This document shows positions 28,605-37,044 of a stretch of 64,000 nucleotides of DNA, one piece after another. This DNA comes from Tyzzerella sp. (GTDB taxonomy: Bacteria; Bacillota; Clostridia; Lachnospirales; Lachnospiraceae). Under the pieces are notes generated by a model. It saw nothing but the letters and a program-made list of their open reading frames with translations, was not told where the DNA came from and did no database searches. The DNA lies in NCBI GenBank assembly GCA_017416155.1, contig JAFQDE010000004.1, forward strand, positions 1 through 64,000, in the 5' to 3' direction. Position numbers and translations under genes: made by a program. Numbering within the stretch: position 1 is the first letter of the stretch; each line of letters opens with the position of its first letter.

Positions 28605-29486
28605 TTACGATAAAGCCTTTATATAGCCATTGTAATAATATACATAATCCGATAAAAACTCCTCTTCATCTACCTGCGTCTGATTGACCTCCGCAATCAT
28701 TTCATTCAAATGTTCTCTGGAAGGACTGTTGCTTTCCGGAACAATAATCATTTCATGGATGCTACTCGGAAGAAGATAGTAATTCTCACCGATCTCCTCA
28801 TATATTTTTTCTAAGATTCCATCATATAGAATGCATGCGGCGCCAAAACTTCGAAGAGAATTGGTGAGAACATACATTAAGTCCTCGATAGGTTCTTGTT
28901 CACTGTAGTTGGTGCCCATCAGTTCGTCAATCACAATCTGCATAGGCTTAAAACATGCAGGAAGAATGAGAGGTGCATTGCAAAAAGCATTTTGCTGAAC
29001 ATCATCTAATGAAACATTCCAAAGCTCTAATAATTCATGTGTAATGGGAATTGTGGCTGTGCCGGAATCATCCACCTCGAACAAGATATAAAAGACGATA
29101 GCGAAATCAAGATATGCAATATACGGTAATTTTTTAAATAGTTCTTCATTTCTCTTTGCATGAATCAGTTTGTACACGATTTTTGAACGCATTTTTTCAT
29201 AATCTTTTACAGCATGTACATCCCAAGCGTGTTCAAACTTTACCTCACGATAAACTTCTAATAGATTCTGAACAATATCATCGATTTCAAATCCCTCTTG
29301 AAATTGCTTATAGTATTCCTCCAGATAAATGGTGGGAGAAATGTTAACACGTTTGTCAATAATTGTCAGACCGGTGCGCACCACACCATTGTTTTTTAAG
29401 GCGGTATGCAACTGTAGGGTCAAATCATCGCCTAACGCCAGTGCGACCTCATTTTTTACAACAATAACAAATTGTTGGTAATTCAT
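28605..29486 (-). CDS. DUF5688-like protein
   Basis: A 293-residue cytosolic protein of unknown role that fits the DUF5688 family abundant in Lachnospiraceae. The pattern VALALGDDLTLQLHTALKNNGVVRTGLTI near the start, PYIAYLDFAIVFYILF in the middle, and NYYLLPSSIHEMIIVPE near the end are family-like. It has no membrane segment or known catalytic motif. Start ATG 29486 follows GAAAGGAG on the minus strand; 34 further in-frame codons upstream look spurious. These genes are often multiple in related genomes. Confidence 0.8.
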   Translation of the reverse strand: MNYQQFVIVVKNEVALALGDDLTLQLHTALKNNGVVRTGLTIIDKRVNISPTIYLEEYYKQFQEGFEIDDIVQNLLEVYREVKFEHAWDVHAVKDYEKMRSKIVYKLIHAKRNEELFKKLPYIAYLDFAIVFYILFEVDDSGTATIPITHELLELWNVSLDDVQQNAFCNAPLILPACFKPMQIVIDELMGTNYSEQEPIEDLMYVLTNSLRSFGAACILYDGILEKIYEEIGENYYLLPSSIHEMIIVPESNSPSREHLNEMIAEVNQTQVDEEEFLSDYVYYYNGYIKALS

Positions 29487-29528
29487 AAAACTCCTTTCTT
29501 CATTTTTAGTACATTTTCGGTGAAAATA

Positions 29529-29546
29529 GGACGGATGCCGTCCGTG
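29529..29546. repeat. Small hairpin upstream of the DUF5688-like gene
   Basis: GGACGG and CCGTCC around ATG (about 29530-29545), between the gene's start and the tRNA promoter. Its role is not evident; it would lie in the DUF5688-like gene's leader. Confidence 0.4.
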
Positions 29547-29642
29547 AAATAAATAGATAAATATTATGGTTTTTTGATTATAACGCAAGGGTAATAAAAA
29601 AGCAATCCCTTTACTTTACATTTTTCAGTAAATATGTTACCA

Positions 29643-29671
29643 TTGACAATGTCGTGAAAGACGGATACGAA
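29643..29671 (+). promoter_or_regulatory. Promoter of tRNA-Arg
   Basis: TTGACA (29643-29648), 17 bases, TACGAA (29666-29671). The tRNA begins 10 bases later. The -10 is only a partial match. Confidence 0.55.
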
Positions 29672-29680
29672 TAACAATAT

Positions 29681-29752
29681 GTCTCTGTAGCTCAGTGGAT
29701 AGAGCGCCGCCCTCCGGAGGCGGGTGCGCAGGTTCGACTCCTGTCAGAGACG
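29681..29752 (+). tRNA. tRNA-Arg (anticodon CCG)
   Basis: The cloverleaf closes by eye. The acceptor stem is GTCTCTG with CAGAGAC and G73. The D arm is GCTC...GAGC. The anticodon stem is CCGCC/GGCGG with loop CTCCGGA, anticodon CCG. The variable region is GTGC, and the T arm is GCAGG-TTCGACT-CCTGT. No CCA is encoded. It reads CGG codons. argS, the synthetase that charges it, begins 1.2 kb downstream. Confidence 0.95.
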
Positions 29753-29845
29753 GTTAAAAAGAAAAGCTCGCTGAAATTCTTATATTTAGGGTTTACAGGG
29801 AGCTGTTCTTTAGTTTTTATATTGGAAGTTTAGAAAGGAAATACG

Positions 29846-30553
29846 ATGACAGGATATAAAAAGGCATTTCGCAAGGCATTTCCATACACAATCCCAGTCC
29901 TAACAGGATATCTGTTTATCGGAATTGCATTTGGAGTAATGTACGCGGAAAAAGGATATTCTTTCCTGTGGGCGATATTGATGAGTCTTTTGGTCTATGC
30001 AGGCTCCGGTCAGTATTTGGCAGTGAACTTTTTTGTGCCGGGATTTTCATTTTTACAAGTGATTTTCTTGACATTTATGGTAAATGTCAGACACATTTTT
30101 TATGGAATATCCCTATTGGAAAAATTTAATCAAATGGGCATGAAACGGTGGTACATGATTTTCGGTTTGACAGATGAGACATATTCGTTGCTCTGTACGA
30201 CCAATGTGCCGGAAGATGTGGAAAAGGACAAGTTCCTCTTTGCAATCTCAATCATGAATCAGTCCTATTGGGTGCTTGGTTCGGCTATTGGCGCTATTGC
30301 GGGAACGGTTCTTCCAATTAATTCAGAAGGGATTGATTTTGCAATGACTGCGCTTTTTGTTGTGATTTTTGTAGAGCAATGGATGGATAGAAAGAATCGT
30401 ATTCCGGAGATAATTGGTGTGGTAGTCGCGATTGTTGCACTCATGATATTTGGTGCAAACAGTTTTGTCCTGCCTGCAATGCTGGCTATTGTTGCATTGC
30501 TTTTTGTCGGAAGAAAGAAATTGGATAAGGAGGATGATGAGATATGCCATTAA
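29846..30553 (+). CDS. azlC: AzlC family branched-chain amino acid exporter, large subunit
   Basis: A 235-residue membrane protein with about six to eight helices. GYLFIGIAFGVMYAEKGYSF at the start and LVYAGSGQYLAVNFF, TFMVNVRHIFYGISLL are typical of AzlC, which exports branched-chain amino acids with AzlD. azlD overlaps its last 10 bases. GAAAGGAAA precedes ATG 29846. Confidence 0.95.
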   Translation: MTGYKKAFRKAFPYTIPVLTGYLFIGIAFGVMYAEKGYSFLWAILMSLLVYAGSGQYLAVNFFVPGFSFLQVIFLTFMVNVRHIFYGISLLEKFNQMGMKRWYMIFGLTDETYSLLCTTNVPEDVEKDKFLFAISIMNQSYWVLGSAIGAIAGTVLPINSEGIDFAMTALFVVIFVEQWMDRKNRIPEIIGVVVAIVALMIFGANSFVLPAMLAIVALLFVGRKKLDKEDDEICH

Positions 30554-30876
30554 GTGCGGGAAGCTCATTTTTGATTATTTTATTGGTTGCACTTACTACA
30601 TTTGCAACGCGTGTCGCTCCTTTTCTAATCTTTCCGAAAGGGAAGGAAATTCCAAAGACAATTCAGTATCTTGGGAAAGTACTTACACCGGCAATTATTG
30701 GCATGCTGGTGGTGTATTGTCTTAGAAACACAGTGATTTTATCTACACCACACGGAATTCCGGAATTGGTCGCCGTAGTGGTAGTGGCGGTGCTACATAT
30801 ATGGAAACGAAACAACCTGCTCAGCATCGGCGTGGGAACTGTATTATACATGGCGCTGATTCAGACAGTTTTTTAA
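30544..30876 (+). CDS. azlD: AzlD family transporter, small subunit
   Basis: A 110-residue protein of four hydrophobic helices. TTFATRVAPFLIFP near the start and the VVVVAVLHIWKRNNLLSIGVGTVLYM end are AzlD features. It overlaps azlC by 10 bases, so the pair is translationally coupled. Confidence 0.95.
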   Translation: MPLSAGSSFLIILLVALTTFATRVAPFLIFPKGKEIPKTIQYLGKVLTPAIIGMLVVYCLRNTVILSTPHGIPELVAVVVVAVLHIWKRNNLLSIGVGTVLYMALIQTVF

Positions 30877-30883
30877 AACGATG

Positions 30884-30912
30884 TTGTTGATAACGAATCG
30901 TTGTGTTAAAAT
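30884..30912 (+). promoter_or_regulatory. Promoter of argS with inverted repeat
   Basis: TTGTTG (30884-30889), 17 bases, TAAAAT (30907-30912) with a TG extension. AACGAT (30878-30883) and ATCGTT (30897-30902) form an inverted repeat across the spacer and could be an operator. No T-box leader is present: only about 25 bases separate the likely transcript start from the gene. Confidence 0.6.
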
Positions 30913-30942
30913 GGTAGAAATGAGAGAGAATCGGGAGGAAAT

Positions 30943-32709
30943 ATGAATAAGTTAGTTGAGATATTGACATATGAAGTAGAAGCGGCTTTTGAGAAAGCAG
31001 GCTATGATAAACAATATGCAAAGGTAACGCTTTCCAACAGGCCGGATCTTTGCGAGTATCAGTGTAATGGTGCAATGGCGGCTGTGAAGGTGTACCGCAA
31101 AGCACCGATAATGATTGCAAATGATGTGGTTGTAGCATTAGAAGGAAGCATATGTATAGAGAAAGTGGAGGCGGTAAATCCGGGATTTATCAACATTACA
31201 TTAGATGCGGATTTTGTTGCGTCATATTTGAAGAAAATGAATGCAGAGGACAAGCTTGGCGTAGGAGAACCGGAGCATAAGAAGACTATTATGGTGGACT
31301 ACGGTGGAGCGAACGTGGCTAAGGCACTTCACGTGGGACATTTGAGACCTGCCATTATTGGCGAGAGCGTGAAGCGTATCGGAAGATATGTGGGACATGA
31401 AGTAATCGGTGACGTACATCTTGGGGACTGGGGTTCTCAGATGGGACTGGTCATGATGGAACTGAAAAGAAGACAGCCGGAACTTCCTTACTTTGATGAA
31501 AGCTTTGAAGGGGAATATCCGACGGAATCTCCATTTACGATAGAAGAACTTGGTGAGATTTATCCGACTGCAAGTGCGTATGCGAAGGAAAACGAAGAGT
31601 TTAAAGAAGCTGCGCTTCAGGCAACTTATCAACTTCAAAACGGACACAGAGGTTATACTGCACTCTGGAAACACATCATGGCTGTTTCGTTGCCTGACCT
31701 CAAAGAGAATTATAGCAATCTAAATGTAGAGTTTGACCTGTGGAAAGGCGAAGCAGATGCAAAGCCGTACATTGCAGATATGGTAGAGTATCTTAAGAAA
31801 GAGGGCTATGCGCATGAGGACCAGGGAGCTCTCGTTGTGGATGTCAAGGAAGAGACAGATGCAAAAGAGATACCTCCATGCATGATTTTAAAGTCAGACG
31901 GTGCGGCGCTCTATGCGACAACAGACCTTGCAACTTTGGTAGAGCGTGAGCAGGTGTACAAGCCTGATCAAGTTGTCTATGTAACGGATAAGCGTCAAGA
32001 GATGCATTTTGAACAGGTATTCCGCTGTGCGAAGAAGACAGGTATTGTTCGTCCGGAGACAGAACTTAAGCATATCGGTTTTGGAACCATGAACGGAAAG
32101 GACGGCAAGCCGTTTAAAACAAGAGACGGTGGAGTTATGCGTCTTTCAGAACTGGTAGGTGACATCAACAGCAAGATGTACGAAAAGATTGTAGAGAATC
32201 ATGCAATCGAGGAGACTGAGGCGAAAGAGACTGCGAAAAAGGTTGGACTTGCAGCATTGAAATACGGTGATTTGTCAAACCAGGCTGCAAAGGATTATGT
32301 GTTTGACGTAGATCGTTTCATTTCTTTTGAAGGAAATACAGGACCGTATATTTTATACACAATTGTACGAATTAAGTCTATTTTAAATAAATACGAAGAG
32401 ACAGGAAAGAAAGTGGCAGATTGCCAGATTCAAAAATCAGAATCTGCAAGCGAGAAAGCATTGATGCTTGAGGTTGCAAAGTTCAATCTCGTGATGGAAA
32501 ATGCCTACGAAGAACTTGCGCCACATAAAGTTTGTGCTTATATTTATGATTTGGCAAATGCTTTTAACCGTTTCTACCATGAGACAAAGATTCTCTCGGA
32601 AGAAAATGAGACGAAAAAAGCAGGATTTATTGCACTTCTGGCTATTACAAAACGTGTGTTAGAAGCATGTATCGATGTGCTTGGATTTGAAGCACCGGAA
32701 AGGATGTAA
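30943..32709 (+). CDS. argS: Arginyl-tRNA synthetase
   Basis: A 588-residue class I synthetase. The N-terminal additional domain is followed by the HIGH-type motif in ANVAKALHVGHLR (about 125), the KMSKS-equivalent region KPFKTRDGGVMRLSEL, and the C-terminal anticodon-binding domain (HKVCAYIYDLANAFNRFYHE). Length is normal. AGGAGG-like GGGAGG precedes ATG 30943. The alanyl-editing gene starts 3 bases after its stop. Confidence 0.98.
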   Translation: MNKLVEILTYEVEAAFEKAGYDKQYAKVTLSNRPDLCEYQCNGAMAAVKVYRKAPIMIANDVVVALEGSICIEKVEAVNPGFINITLDADFVASYLKKMNAEDKLGVGEPEHKKTIMVDYGGANVAKALHVGHLRPAIIGESVKRIGRYVGHEVIGDVHLGDWGSQMGLVMMELKRRQPELPYFDESFEGEYPTESPFTIEELGEIYPTASAYAKENEEFKEAALQATYQLQNGHRGYTALWKHIMAVSLPDLKENYSNLNVEFDLWKGEADAKPYIADMVEYLKKEGYAHEDQGALVVDVKEETDAKEIPPCMILKSDGAALYATTDLATLVEREQVYKPDQVVYVTDKRQEMHFEQVFRCAKKTGIVRPETELKHIGFGTMNGKDGKPFKTRDGGVMRLSELVGDINSKMYEKIVENHAIEETEAKETAKKVGLAALKYGDLSNQAAKDYVFDVDRFISFEGNTGPYILYTIVRIKSILNKYEETGKKVADCQIQKSESASEKALMLEVAKFNLVMENAYEELAPHKVCAYIYDLANAFNRFYHETKILSEENETKKAGFIALLAITKRVLEACIDVLGFEAPERM

Positions 32710-32712
32710 AAA

Positions 32713-33879
32713 GTGACAGAAAAGTTATTTTATAAAGACAGCCATATGATAACCTTCTCTGCAGTTGTAACAGCTTGTGAAAAAGTAGGAGACTATTATG
32801 AGGCAGTTCTTGACAGAACTGCCTTTTTTCCGGAAGGCGGAGGACAATATGCAGATACCGGTTCGATTGATGGCGTAAAGGTGCTGGATGCACAGGAACG
32901 AGATGGTGTTATCTATCACAAAGTAGAGAGAGAATTACCCGTAGGTAAGCAGGTAGAAGGAACGATTGACTGGGAAGAACGTTTTTCGAAAATGCAGCAC
33001 CATTCAGGAGAACATATTGTGTCCGGTCTTGTGAATGCAATCTATGGTTATGACAATGTGGGATTCCACATGGGAAAAGATGCTGTAACGATGGATTTCA
33101 ACGGAGTGCTTTCAAAAGGACAGCTTCGGGAGATTGAACATAAAGCAAATGAAGCAGTGGTGAAGAATCTGGATATTCAAGTTCTGTATCCGTCAAAAGA
33201 GGAACTTGCCGAGATGCAATACCGCAGTAAAATTGAGATCGAAGGACAGGTTCGCATTGTAGTTGTTCCGGGATATGACACCTGTGCCTGCTGTGCGCCT
33301 CACGTCAACAAGTCGGGTGAAATCGGTCTTATCAAACTCATCGGTGTTCAGAATTATAAGGGCGGCGTGCGTGTGTCCATGTTGTGTGGATTCCGTGCAA
33401 TCGAAGATTATGAAAGAAAATCAGAGAGTACCAAAAGTATCTCTGTTATGCTTTCAGCAAAAGAAGATGAGATTGTAGATGAAGTTGCAAAATTAAAGGA
33501 AGAGCTTGCGACGCAAAAAGGGAAAGTGGCAGAAGTGCAGAAAACACTTTTGCAGTATAAAGTGCAGACGATTGCCGGTGGAGAGCCACTCGTAGTGTTG
33601 TTTGAATCAGATTTGTCCGGAGATGCGCCGAGAGAACTGGTGAATCTGCTATTATCAAGAGGAACGGGAGTCGGCGCGGTGTTTGCGGAGACAGGGCATC
33701 ATCAGTACCGCTATGTCCTTGGCAGTAAAACCGTTGATGTGCGTCCAATGGCAAAAATGCTGAATGAACAATTTGCAGGTAGAGGCGGCGGTAAGCCGGA
33801 GATGGTGCAGGGCTCTGTCAGTGGCGATGCAGATGCTATCAGGGAGGCAGTAGAGTTATGCAGAAGAGAGATGTATTAA
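32713..33879 (+). CDS. Alanyl-tRNA editing protein, AlaX-L type with DHHA1
   Basis: A 388-residue free-standing editing protein that hydrolyses mischarged tRNA-Ala. The AlaRS-like beta-barrel start (TAFFPEGGGQYADTGSI), zinc-site HHSGEH (about 96) and CCAPHV (about 194), then a coiled coil and a C-terminal DHHA1 domain (GRGGGKPEMVQGSVSG). The start is GTG 32713. It is co-translated with argS and overlaps the CPBP gene by 22 bases. Confidence 0.93.
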   Translation: MTEKLFYKDSHMITFSAVVTACEKVGDYYEAVLDRTAFFPEGGGQYADTGSIDGVKVLDAQERDGVIYHKVERELPVGKQVEGTIDWEERFSKMQHHSGEHIVSGLVNAIYGYDNVGFHMGKDAVTMDFNGVLSKGQLREIEHKANEAVVKNLDIQVLYPSKEELAEMQYRSKIEIEGQVRIVVVPGYDTCACCAPHVNKSGEIGLIKLIGVQNYKGGVRVSMLCGFRAIEDYERKSESTKSISVMLSAKEDEIVDEVAKLKEELATQKGKVAEVQKTLLQYKVQTIAGGEPLVVLFESDLSGDAPRELVNLLLSRGTGVGAVFAETGHHQYRYVLGSKTVDVRPMAKMLNEQFAGRGGGKPEMVQGSVSGDADAIREAVELCRREMY

Positions 33880-34436
33880 GACACGTTGGCATCATAGTAC
33901 TTCTCAGTGTTTCTGTATCGGTCGGACTTAACATTTTACTACTCCTCATCAATCTGCCACAGTATAGTGAGCAATATCAGAAAGTGAGTGAGATACTCTA
34001 TGCGCCCCCGATTTGGCAACAACTTTTAACGAGCGGTTTACTGATTCCGATTGTTGAGGAAGTTATTTTCCGTGGATTGGGTTTTCGATTGCTTCGGCGA
34101 TGGATTCCATTTTCATGGGCGATGGTAATCTCTGCAGTAGCATTTGGCGCTTATCATGGTAATTTGGTACAGTTTGTCTATGCGGGGTTCTGTGGTGTGC
34201 TGTTGGCATATTTTTACGAGAAGTACCAAACGATTCTTGCGCCTATTTTGTCTCACGCGGTTATGAATATCGTTGCGATTGTTTTAACACAGACGGGAAT
34301 ATTTGCAGACATTTTGAAGCGTGGTATTGTGGCGTTTATGGTGATGCTTTTTTGTGATGTGTGCGGAATGGCTCTGTTTCTCAGACTCCAGAAAATGGAT
34401 GTTACAAAAGTGTTAAAAATGTGTTGCAAAGATTAG
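33858..34436 (+). CDS. CPBP family intramembrane glutamic protease
   Basis: A 192-residue membrane protein with about five or six helices. Motif 1 is EEVIFRGLGFRLL (about 66), motif 2 FGAYHGNLVQF, and motif 3 LSHAVMNIVAI, the E-E, H and H/N residues of Abi/CPBP proteases. The substrate is unknown; relatives process lipidated or small peptides and prenylated proteins. It overlaps the AlaX-type gene's end. Confidence 0.92.
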   Translation: MQKRDVLRHVGIIVLLSVSVSVGLNILLLLINLPQYSEQYQKVSEILYAPPIWQQLLTSGLLIPIVEEVIFRGLGFRLLRRWIPFSWAMVISAVAFGAYHGNLVQFVYAGFCGVLLAYFYEKYQTILAPILSHAVMNIVAIVLTQTGIFADILKRGIVAFMVMLFCDVCGMALFLRLQKMDVTKVLKMCCKD

Positions 34437-34497
34437 GCTGATGCTTTATAATTTTTTTGGAATAAGAAACACAAACGAGATTTTATAAAGGTGAAAT

Positions 34498-35457
34498 ATG
34501 AAGAAATTTGGAAAAATTTTAATGATATCATTGCTGATTAGTTCGATGTTGGCATCAACTGTATCAGCGACGTCCCTTAGAGAAGAGAAGAAGAAAGCGC
34601 AAGACAAGTTGAAGTCTTTGGAAAACAAGATGGACAATCTTGTGAAAAACATCAATAATGCAGAGAAAGAGTTGGTGAAAGTCGGAGCAGCTATTATAGA
34701 AGCTGAGGAAGATTTGGCTGAGGCAGAAGAACTTGAAAAGGAACAGTACGAGACTATGAAGCGTCGTATTGTTGTAATGTATGAGAATGGGTCAGGCGGT
34801 ATGTTTGCAAAGGTGCTTGAATCCGGAAGCATTGCGAAGATGCTGCAGGAGATGGAGAATGTGCAGACCCTTCATGAGTATGACAGAAAACAGCTAGAGG
34901 AATACGTAAAGAATAAAGAAAAAATAGTTGCACTCAAGGAATCTTTAGAGAATGATATGGAAGCACTTGAGAAAAAGCAGGCCAAGTATGAAAAGGATAA
35001 GAAAGACTTGGACAAGTTAATTGCGGACGCTGAGGGCAAGATAAAAGATATTAACGAAAGACTTCAGAGTGGGTCATCATCAGGCGGCAATAGTGGTTCT
35101 AATTATGTGCCTCCTGTAGGAACGGGTGGCGGCGCAGCGATTGTGGCAGCAGCATATAAGTATCTGGGTGTTCCGTACAGATGGGGCGGAACGAGTATGA
35201 GTGGAATCGACTGCTCCGGTTTGGTAATGAGAGCGCATCAGGCCATTGGTGTAAAACTTGCTCACTATTCAGGTTCAATCGGAAGTGGTGGACGAGCTGT
35301 TTCCAAAGCGGACAGACAGCCGGGAGATGTGGTTTGTTATTCCGGACATGTAGGAATCTATGTTGGAAACGGCATGATGATTCATGCACCGCAGACAGGT
35401 GACGTAGTAAGGGTTGTACCTGTTTATAAGTCACCTTGGTACCGCAGATATTGGTAG
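34498..35457 (+). CDS. Secreted NlpC/P60 peptidoglycan hydrolase
   Basis: A 319-residue exported endopeptidase. Residues 1-23 form a signal peptide ending STVSA. A long coiled coil at about 25-185 resembles the inhibitory or FtsEX-binding helices of CwlO/PcsB-type proteins. A short Gly/Ser linker follows, then the C40 domain at about 206-319: YRWGGTSMSGIDCSGL with the catalytic cysteine (about 238), GHVGIYVGNG with the histidine (about 284), and HAPQTGD. It cuts stem peptides. It is a strong candidate for the essential growth hydrolase of this cell, acting with the MreB machinery. Confidence 0.95.
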   Translation: MKKFGKILMISLLISSMLASTVSATSLREEKKKAQDKLKSLENKMDNLVKNINNAEKELVKVGAAIIEAEEDLAEAEELEKEQYETMKRRIVVMYENGSGGMFAKVLESGSIAKMLQEMENVQTLHEYDRKQLEEYVKNKEKIVALKESLENDMEALEKKQAKYEKDKKDLDKLIADAEGKIKDINERLQSGSSSGGNSGSNYVPPVGTGGGAAIVAAAYKYLGVPYRWGGTSMSGIDCSGLVMRAHQAIGVKLAHYSGSIGSGGRAVSKADRQPGDVVCYSGHVGIYVGNGMMIHAPQTGDVVRVVPVYKSPWYRRYW

Positions 35458-35479
35458 AATATATTAGAAACGTAATAAA

Positions 35480-35520
35480 AGCTCAAATGTTAGGAGATAA
35501 CATTTGAGCTTGACTTTTTA
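35480..35520. terminator. Terminator after the NlpC/P60 gene
   Basis: AGCTCAAATGTTA (35480-35492) pairs perfectly with TAACATTTGAGCT (35498-35510), followed by TGACTTTTT. It also lies just past the stop of the converging dehydrogenase gene. Confidence 0.9.
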
Positions 35521-36453
35521 TTGGGTAATATAATCTTTAATCTGGTTATATACGATATCCATAAGTTTTGTTCGGGCCTCCACACTTGCCCATGCAATAT
35601 GAGGTGTAATGAGGAGACGCTTGCTGTCTTGAATATGAAGAAACGGACTGTTTGGATTCATTGGTTCTTCTGTGAGTACATCTAAGCCTGCAGCCGTAAT
35701 TACACGGTTGTCAATCGCGTCTGCGAGAGCCTGCTCATCAACGATAGCCCCGCGTCCGACATTGATAAAGATGGCACTGGATTTCATTTTGCGAAATGCT
35801 TCAGCATTCATCAGTCTTTCTGTCTCCGGTGTGAGCGGAGCGTGAACGGAAACAATATCTGAGGTTGCAAGTAACGTGTCAAAGTCTACTCGGTTGTAAC
35901 CGTTCTGTGTGTTTTTGCCTGTAGTAGAATAGTAGATGACATTTGCACCGAACATCTTAGCGATGTCAGCAACTCGGCGTCCGATATTTCCAAGTCCGAT
36001 GATTCCCCAGGTTTTTCCGTTTATTTCATGGAAGTGTTCCGCGAAATGAGTGAAAGAAGTATCATTGGCATATTTGCCGTCCTTCACATAAGCATCATAA
36101 TAACTCAACTTTTCAAGCAGATAGAATAGCATCGCGAAGGTGTGTTGTGCTACCGATTCGGTGGAATACCCGGCAACATTTCTCCAAGCAATTCCCTTTT
36201 GTTCCAAGTATGGTTTATCCAGGTTGTTTGTACCTGTAGCAGTGACGCAAACCAACTTCAGATTCTTGGCGTTTCCGACGCTGCTTTCGTTAATCGTACA
36301 TTTATTAGTGATAATCACATCGGCATCACATACGCGTTCCAGAATCTGTTCCTGAGTAGTGAAATCATAGGTTGCGAAATCACCTAATTCGCTGTATTTT
36401 GATAAATTTATATCTTCACCGACGCTTTTAGCGTCCAAAAATACAATTTTCAT
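35518..36453 (-). CDS. D-2-hydroxyacid dehydrogenase
   Basis: A 311-residue NAD-dependent dehydrogenase of the D-lactate/hydroxypyruvate reductase superfamily. The nucleotide loop is GIIGLGNIGRRVADIA (about 145). VSVHAPLTPETERLMN, NVGRGAIVDEQALADAI and ITPHIAWAS give the Arg/Glu/His set. The exact substrate is open. Start ATG 36453 follows AAGGAG on the minus strand; 22 further in-frame codons upstream are not used. It diverges from the HTH gene. Confidence 0.92.
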   Translation of the reverse strand: MKIVFLDAKSVGEDINLSKYSELGDFATYDFTTQEQILERVCDADVIITNKCTINESSVGNAKNLKLVCVTATGTNNLDKPYLEQKGIAWRNVAGYSTESVAQHTFAMLFYLLEKLSYYDAYVKDGKYANDTSFTHFAEHFHEINGKTWGIIGLGNIGRRVADIAKMFGANVIYYSTTGKNTQNGYNRVDFDTLLATSDIVSVHAPLTPETERLMNAEAFRKMKSSAIFINVGRGAIVDEQALADAIDNRVITAAGLDVLTEEPMNPNSPFLHIQDSKRLLITPHIAWASVEARTKLMDIVYNQIKDYITQ

Positions 36454-36507
36454 GTTCAAAAGTCTCCTTATGTTATCAATTGATAGAAATATTATAAAGA
36501 TTATAGG

Positions 36508-36541
36508 AAAAGTTGTCAAATTGGGGATAACCTCATTGACA
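36508..36541. repeat. Left copy of the AAAAGTTGTCAAATTGGG repeat
   Basis: AAAAGTTGTCAAATTGGG (36509-36526 region), then GATAACC and ATTGACA. The same string followed by a similar tail recurs at 37747-37782 on the far side of the cassette. TGTCAAATTGG and the CC..ATTGACA form an imperfect dyad. The right part is the -35 of the HTH gene promoter. Confidence 0.8.
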
Positions 36542-36564
36542 TATTAAGAAACTTTGCTTATAAT
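36536..36564 (+). promoter_or_regulatory. Promoter of the HTH gene
   Basis: TTGACA (36536-36541), 17 bases, TATAAT (36559-36564): consensus at both hexamers. Confidence 0.9.
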
Positions 36565-36568
36565 AAAG

Positions 36569-36583
36569 TTACGCAATGCGTAA
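36569..36583. promoter_or_regulatory. Palindrome at the HTH gene transcription start, probable operator
   Basis: TTACGCA-A-TGCGTAA is a perfect 7+1+7 palindrome beginning 4 bases after the -10, where a repressor would block transcription. It ends 11 bases before the HTH start codon. Autoregulation by the HTH protein is inferred. Confidence 0.6.
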
Positions 36584-36594
36584 GAGGTTAAAAT

Positions 36595-36789
36595 ATGAAT
36601 AGTAAAGAGCAATTGATTCAATTAAGAAAAGAAACAGGAATGAACAGAAAACAATTTTGCGAATATTTTAGTATCCCATATCGAACGATGACAGATTGGG
36701 AATTGGGTAATCGTCAAATGCCAGAATATTTACTCAGGCTTATGAAATACAAGGTGGAAATGGAAAAACATATGGAGAGAAGTAGGTAG
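36595..36789 (+). CDS. Short helix-turn-helix protein
   Basis: A 64-residue protein that is little more than a DNA-binding domain. MNRKQFCEYFSIPYRTMTDWELGNRQMPEYLLRLM is an XRE-like HTH with the recognition helix around YRTMTDWE. It could repress its own promoter through the palindrome or the dyad upstream. It heads an AT-rich cassette with a probable RNA gene and a nuclease-like gene. AGAGG precedes ATG 36595. The stop codon is the first triplet of a TAGTATA repeat. Confidence 0.8.
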   Translation: MNSKEQLIQLRKETGMNRKQFCEYFSIPYRTMTDWELGNRQMPEYLLRLMKYKVEMEKHMERSR

Positions 36790-36810
36790 TATATAGTATA
36801 TAGTATATAG
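36787..36810. repeat. TAGTATA heptamer tandem repeat
   Basis: Three exact copies of TAGTATA (36787-36807) plus TAG. It starts with the HTH gene's stop codon and lies 43 bases ahead of the RNA promoter. Copy number could vary by slippage. Confidence 0.85.
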
Positions 36811-36852
36811 TTTTAACATCCCTAACTGTATACGGTTATGTAAAATTCATTA

Positions 36853-36881
36853 TTGACAAAAGCAAAGTCTTACCATACTAT
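36853..36881 (+). promoter_or_regulatory. Promoter of the structured RNA
   Basis: TTGACA (36853-36858), 17 bases, TACTAT (36876-36881). A transcript would begin near 36888, about 167 bases before the nuclease-like gene. Confidence 0.8.
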
Positions 36882-36887
36882 TATTGT

Positions 36888-37044
36888 ATAAAGATAATAA
36901 TTATTGAAGATAATTATATAGGTCGGGTATGAGACTAAAAACCATGCCGAGTGGTCGGACTGGAGACCTTAAACCCATTCGAGTGTAGAGAAAACTACTA
37001 AAAATCATTAGAGGGATGATGAAAGTCATTCCTCTTTCTTTTTT
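36888..37044 (+). ncRNA. Probable structured RNA with terminator, upstream of the nuclease-like gene
   Basis: About 157 bases from a strong promoter to a strong terminator with no plausible reading frame. Pairing visible by eye: AGGTC (36920-36924) with GACCT (36965-36969) closing a region; CGG..TATG (36924-36931) with CATGCCG (36943-36949); an alternative GGTC (36953-36956) with GACC (36965-36968); GTAG (36985-36988) with CTAC (36995-36998); then the terminator. The two choices for the GACC strand mean it could switch. I do not recognise it as a known riboswitch class. It could be an RNA antitoxin, a cis-regulatory leader, or a stand-alone small RNA. Only structure and layout support it. Confidence 0.55.
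37010..37044 (+). terminator. Terminator between the RNA and the nuclease-like gene
   Basis: AGAGGGATGA (37010-37019) pairs with TCATTCCTCT (37026-37035, one G-T pair), followed by TTCTTTTTTT. The AGGAGG of the next gene comes directly after the T-run, so that gene is expressed by read-through. Confidence 0.9.

Noticed and set aside
30877..30942. T-box leader before argS
   Set aside because: The gap from likely transcript start to the gene is far too short and has no T-box motif.
36787..36810. Possible CRISPR-like array
   Set aside because: The units are seven bases with no spacers.
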